From: MED-G78 sp964275345
Lineage (GTDB): Bacteria > Pseudomonadota > Gammaproteobacteria > Magnimaribacterales > D2472
Length of the DNA: 64,000 nt
Direction of reading: 5' to 3'
Assembly: GCA_964275345.1 (NCBI GenBank)
Contig: CAXYBK010000003.1
Coordinates: forward strand, 620,001-684,000
Positions within the stretch are counted from its first letter, which is position 1. Each line of letters begins with the position of its first letter. The notes beneath the pieces were generated by a model. It made no database searches. It saw only the letters and a list, made by a program, of their open reading frames with translations, and was not told the DNA's origin. Below, piece by piece: positions 60,687 to 64,000 of the stretch. Made by a program: the position numbers and the translations under genes.

Positions 60687-61915
60687 ATTATAAAAAAATA
60701 AGTATCTTCTTGCTGGGTTTTACATCCGGATTGCCCTATATGCTTGTCTTCGTTACTCTTGGCACATGGCTTGCTGTTATAGATATAGATTTGGCTACAA
60801 TAGGTTTTTTTGCATGGATTGTATTAACTTATTCATTAAAATTTTTATGGTCTCCATTAGTTGATAACTTCTCAATTCCATTTTTTAATAAATTTGGAAA
60901 AAGAAAAAGCTGGATAATATTAATGCAAATACTAATAATAATATTTTTATTTCTAATTTCTATTACTGATCCTTCAACCAATTTAAGCTTATTTGCTAAG
61001 TTTGCTTTTTTTGTAGCTTTTTTTGGTTCTATTCAAGATATTGCCATTGATGCATTTAGAATTGAAATGTCTGAAATAGATGAACAAGGTAACTTAGCTG
61101 CAAGTTATCAACTTGGCTACAGAATAGCTATTCTTTTAGCTACATCTGGCGCTCTTATTTTAGCTTCAAGAACTAACTGGTCATTTGTTTATCAACTAAT
61201 GTCCTTATTCATGCTTTTTGGTTTTGTTGGTTTATATCTGACCCCTGAAAATAAAAATGCATCTTTAAGACAATTGAGTTTCAGTGATTCCATTGTTGTA
61301 CCTCTAAAAGATTTTTTTAATAGATTTGGGCTATATGCCGCATTACTTTTGTTATCGATAATTAGTACCTATAGGCTTACCGACATAATGACAGGTCAAA
61401 TTATTAATCCTTTTTATATTCAAATGGGATATTCACTTGAGGAAATAGGATTTGTTGTAAAAACAGTAGCTTTAGCTGCCTCAATTTTTGGTTTTTTTGT
61501 GGGCGGTAAATTAATTAAATCTGCTGGTGTTAAAAACTCTCTTATTATTGGAGCTTTTTTGGTAATGATTACCAATTTATTTTTTGCATATATAGCAATA
61601 TCAGAAAAATCTCTTGCATTATTATCCCTAGTTGTTGCCCTAGATAGTATGGCAGCAGGCATTGTTGGAACTGTTAATATTACTTTTTTAACTAGTTTAG
61701 TTTCTAAACAATATACAGCCGTTCAATATGCTTTATTTACATCCTTTATGATGCTTCCTGGAAAAATTCTTGCAGGGTTCTCTGGTCTTATAATTATAAA
61801 GTTAGGCATTGTATTTGGAGATGACTATGGCTGGATGTCATTTTTTATAATTACTTCAGCCTTAACAATACCCTCAATTCTATTAATAAGATTTTATAAA
61901 GATATATATGGATAA
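60683..61915 (+). CDS. ampG: muropeptide permease AmpG-like
   Basis: A 410-residue major facilitator with about twelve helices. The N-terminal GFTSGLPYMLVFVTLGTWL, KFLWSPLVDNF and GKRKSWIILMQ, together with QDIAIDAFRIEM, are characteristic of AmpG, which imports GlcNAc-anhydro-muropeptides. Coupling to ampD by overlapping codons supports the assignment. Its length is shorter than E. coli AmpG (491) and close to the shorter single-domain forms. It overlaps the VanZ-like gene by eight bases. Confidence 0.92.
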   Translation: MNYKKISIFLLGFTSGLPYMLVFVTLGTWLAVIDIDLATIGFFAWIVLTYSLKFLWSPLVDNFSIPFFNKFGKRKSWIILMQILIIIFLFLISITDPSTNLSLFAKFAFFVAFFGSIQDIAIDAFRIEMSEIDEQGNLAASYQLGYRIAILLATSGALILASRTNWSFVYQLMSLFMLFGFVGLYLTPENKNASLRQLSFSDSIVVPLKDFFNRFGLYAALLLLSIISTYRLTDIMTGQIINPFYIQMGYSLEEIGFVVKTVALAASIFGFFVGGKLIKSAGVKNSLIIGAFLVMITNLFFAYIAISEKSLALLSLVVALDSMAAGIVGTVNITFLTSLVSKQYTAVQYALFTSFMMLPGKILAGFSGLIIIKLGIVFGDDYGWMSFFIITSALTIPSILLIRFYKDIYG

Positions 61916-62261
61916 AATTATTTATTTCGTTCGATTTGTATTCTTTTTAACAATTTTATTTACCTCTGTAATGAGTTTTATTTCAATAGATGCATCAACT
62001 GCAAAGTTTTTGCTTCAAGATAAATTACTTCATTTTCTAGCATTTACTGTAATTACTTTTTTAGCATATGCATCTGATTTTAAAATAAAAAGAATTTTCT
62101 TATTTTTATTATTAATTTTGTATGGATTCTTAATTGAAGTTATTCAGAACTCTTTAGAATATAGAACTTTTGAATTATATGACTTACTTTCTGATATTAT
62201 TGGTGTAATCGTTGGCTATATGTCCTGGAAATATCTTAAAAAGTTCTATCCTGACTATTGA
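61908..62261 (+). CDS. VanZ-like family protein
   Basis: A 117-residue membrane protein with three or four helices. The region LLQDKLLHFLAFTVITFLAY, LILYGFLIEVIQNSLEYRTF and DLLSDIIGVIVGYM follows the VanZ-like pattern (an acid/histidine motif, an IEVxQ and an LxDxxxNxxG-type ending). The function of such stand-alone proteins is unknown; in enterococci VanZ affects teicoplanin resistance. It is coupled to ampG, suggesting an envelope role. Confidence 0.85.
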   Translation: MDKIIYFVRFVFFLTILFTSVMSFISIDASTAKFLLQDKLLHFLAFTVITFLAYASDFKIKRIFLFLLLILYGFLIEVIQNSLEYRTFELYDLLSDIIGVIVGYMSWKYLKKFYPDY

Positions 62262-62313
62262 TTTATTAGAATTAGTCCATAACTAACGGTTAGAATAAAT
62301 TTTTTATTAAATA

Positions 62314-62338
62314 ACTTAATTTAAGTAATTTTTATAAT
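62314..62338 (+). promoter_or_regulatory. candidate groESL promoter region
   Basis: The 99-base spacer before groES has a perfect TATAAT (62333-62338) with a poor -35. A 13-base palindrome ACTTAA-T-TTAAGT (62314-62326) lies just before it. I see neither a sigma-32 promoter (CTTGAA with CCCCAT) nor a CIRCE element. A good GGGAG-type ribosome binding site precedes the groES ATG. Confidence 0.4.
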
Positions 62339-62360
62339 TCATAAAGTAGGGAGAATACTA

Positions 62361-62651
62361 ATGAAATTAAGACCTTTACATGACAAGGTTCTTGTCGAGC
62401 GAACTGAAGAAGAAAAAACATCAGCAGGTGGAATTATTCTATCTGGAACTGCTACAGAAAAACCATCACAAGGTGTTGTTATAGCTGTTGGTCCAGGTAA
62501 GAAAAATGATTCTGGAGAAGTTATGCCAATTGGAGTCAACACAGGAGATTTAGTTATCTTTGGTCCTTATGGTGGAAGTGAAGTAAAAATCGATGGTAAT
62601 GAATATCTTATCTTAAGTGAGAGTGATATTTTTGGTGTTATTGAATCTTAA
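62361..62651 (+). CDS. groES: co-chaperonin GroES
   Basis: The 96-residue lid of the GroEL chamber. MKLRPLHDKVLVERTEEEKTS, the mobile loop GGIILSGTATEKPSQG and the DLVIFGPYGGSEVKIDG strand region are standard. Length matches E. coli (97). It is followed by groEL after 28 bases. A frame on the opposite strand is a shadow. Confidence 0.98.
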   Translation: MKLRPLHDKVLVERTEEEKTSAGGIILSGTATEKPSQGVVIAVGPGKKNDSGEVMPIGVNTGDLVIFGPYGGSEVKIDGNEYLILSESDIFGVIES

Positions 62652-62679
62652 TTAATTATATAAAAACGGAGATATAAAA

Positions 62680-64000
62680 ATGTCAGCAAAAGATGTGAAA
62701 TTCGGTGACTTAGCAAGAAGTCAAATGTTAGATGGTGTTAATACTTTGGCAGATGCTGTAAAGGTAACATTAGGCCCTAAGGGGAGAAATGTTGTTTTAG
62801 ATAAATCATTTGGCGCACCTACTGTAACTAAAGATGGTGTTTCAGTTGCCAAAGAAATTGAATTAGAAAATAAATTTGAAAATATGGGAGCTCAAATGCT
62901 AAAGCAGGTTGCTTCACAAACTTCAGATGAAGCTGGAGATGGAACTACAACAGCTACCGTTCTTGCTCAATCAATTGTTAATGAAGGCAACAAAGCTGTA
63001 GCAGCTGGAATGAATCCAATGGATTTAAAAAGAGGAATTGATCAAGCTGTTTTAGCAGCTGTTGATTATGTAAAAGACTTAAGTGTTCCATGTGCAGATG
63101 ATAAAGCTATTGCTCAAGTTGGGACAATTTCAGCAAATGGAGATGAAGCAGTTGGTGAAATAATTGCTGAAGCTATGCAGAAAGTTGGAAAAGAGGGAGT
63201 AATTACTGTTGAAGAAGGAAGTGGCATTGATAATGAGCTAGATGTTGTTGAAGGAATGCAATTTGATCGAGGCTACCTTTCTCCATATTTTGTTACTAAT
63301 CAAGATAGCATGACAGTTGAGTTAGAAAATCCACTAATCCTTTTACATGATAAAAAGATTTCAAATATAAGAGACCTTCTTCCATTATTAGAATCTGTTG
63401 CAAAGGCTGGAAGACCTTTGCTAATTATTGCTGAAGATATTGAAGGTGAAGCGCTAGCAACCCTGGTTGTTAATAATTTAAGAGGAATTGTAAAAGCTGC
63501 AGCATGTAAAGCTCCTGGATTTGGTGACAGAAGAAAAGCGATGTTAGAAGATATCGCTGTTCTTACTGGAGGCACAGTTATTTCTGAAGAAGTTGGTCTT
63601 TCTCTTGAAGGAGCCACTATTGAGGACTTAGGTACTGCAAAGAGAGTTACTATGAATAAAGATAATGCGACAGTTATTGATGGTTCAGGTGATCAAGATG
63701 CTATAGCAGCAAGAGTTAATCAAGTAAGAGCTCAGATAGAAGAGACTAGCTCTGATTATGATAAAGAGAAACTTCAAGAGCGAGTTGCAAAACTTGCTGG
63801 CGGTGTTGCTGTAATTAAAGTTGGAGCAGGATCAGAAGTTGAAATGAAAGAAAAGAAAGCTAGAGTTGAAGATGCTCTTCATTCTACTAGAGCAGCAGTT
63901 GAAGAAGGTGTTGTTCCAGGAGGCGGTTCTGCGTTAGTAAGAGCTTTAGAGGCAGTTGAAAAGCTTACTGGTGCGAATGATGATCAAAATGTCGGCATTA
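62680..64000 (+). CDS. groEL: chaperonin GroEL, cut by the window end
   Basis: About 440 residues of the 60 kDa chaperonin are present, open to the last base. Recognisable parts are KFGDLARSQMLDGVNTLADA, the ATP site TLGPKGRNVVLDKSFGAP, GDGTTTATVLAQSIV, GYLSPYFVTN and EEGVVPGGGSAL. The sequence is intact so far. GGAG lies eight bases before the ATG. It is cotranscribed with groES. The C-terminal equatorial part, about 100 residues, lies beyond the window. Confidence 0.98.
   Translation, partial: MSAKDVKFGDLARSQMLDGVNTLADAVKVTLGPKGRNVVLDKSFGAPTVTKDGVSVAKEIELENKFENMGAQMLKQVASQTSDEAGDGTTTATVLAQSIVNEGNKAVAAGMNPMDLKRGIDQAVLAAVDYVKDLSVPCADDKAIAQVGTISANGDEAVGEIIAEAMQKVGKEGVITVEEGSGIDNELDVVEGMQFDRGYLSPYFVTNQDSMTVELENPLILLHDKKISNIRDLLPLLESVAKAGRPLLIIAEDIEGEALATLVVNNLRGIVKAAACKAPGFGDRRKAMLEDIAVLTGGTVISEEVGLSLEGATIEDLGTAKRVTMNKDNATVIDGSGDQDAIAARVNQVRAQIEETSSDYDKEKLQERVAKLAGGVAVIKVGAGSEVEMKEKKARVEDALHSTRAAVEEGVVPGGGSALVRALEAVEKLTGANDDQNVGI

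Noticed and set aside
62288..62298. CTAAC-G-GTTAG dyad before groES as a CIRCE-like element
   Set aside because: It is far too short and does not match TTAGCACTC-N9-GAGTGCTAA.
1..64000. CRISPR arrays, insertion sequences, prophage, rRNA or integron attachment sites
   Set aside because: I saw no spaced direct repeats, transposase or phage structural genes, or rRNA segments. The PDDEXK nuclease at 12643 is the only phage-like gene.

Overview
This window is a dense, AT-rich stretch of bacterial chromosome with almost no intergenic space. Many start and stop codons overlap, and no gap without a gene exceeds about 250 bases. The gene order is that of a gammaproteobacterium: surE-pcm-nlpD, aspS-yebC-tol-pal, dapA-bamC-purC, iscRSUA-fdx-iscX-ndk-rlmN-rodZ-ispG-hisS-yfgM-bamB-der, sdhCDAB-sucAB-lpd-sucCD and murJ-ribF-ileS-lspA-ispH. 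The low G+C, very short spacers, missing members of several conserved clusters and absence of any phage, insertion sequence or CRISPR array suggest a streamlined free-living marine lineage such as SAR86. That assignment is inference; the class-level one is well supported. About 69 protein genes and one tRNA are called.

Layout: 1-2.7 kb, surE (cut by the left edge), pcm, a DUF368 membrane protein, an NlpD-like amidase activator and convergent ferredoxin fdxA. 2.8-8.5 kb, recA with a perfect SOS box, a thiolase, a DUF3604 exported protein and an SPFH/NfeD-like pair. 8.5-17.7 kb, proS (reverse), fmdB, aspS, yebC, a PDDEXK nuclease where ruvCAB would be expected, ybgC, tolQRAB-pal-cpoB and tRNA-Lys. 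17.8-24.9 kb, a nucleotide-translocase-like carrier, bepA, perM, bcp, dapA, bamC and purC. 24.9-35.9 kb, the isc operon and the ndk-to-der run. 36-46.9 kb, a contiguous TCA block from succinate dehydrogenase through 2-oxoglutarate dehydrogenase to succinyl-CoA synthetase. 46.9-53.4 kb, accessory genes: MATE exporter, acyltransferase, pdxB, a small winged-helix-like protein, selO, yhhQ and msrB. 53.4-64 kb, murJ-ribF-ileS-lspA-ispH, ampD-ampG, a VanZ-like gene and groES-groEL (cut by the right edge).

The functional themes are envelope integrity (Tol-Pal, BamB, BamC, BepA, NlpD, MurJ, RodZ, AmpD/AmpG, LspA), Fe-S cluster supply feeding Fe-S enzymes in the same window (RlmN, IspG, IspH, SdhB, ferredoxins), and central carbon metabolism.

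The strongest points for a second look are: a phage/Hjc-like PDDEXK protein at the ruvC-ruvA-ruvB position; an acyltransferase whose full N-terminus is reached only from a non-canonical ATC codon behind a good ribosome binding site; a frameshift that removes the C-terminus of SucC although the lost tail is still readable; a prolyl-tRNA synthetase without its editing insertion; an iscR promoter carrying a near-consensus IscR site and a probably leaderless GTG start; several large palindromic operators (before the thiolase, the SPFH gene and the winged-helix-like gene); and repeated excision of genes from otherwise conserved clusters (rpoS, mutS, recX, queE/queC, hscBA, pilF, fkpB).
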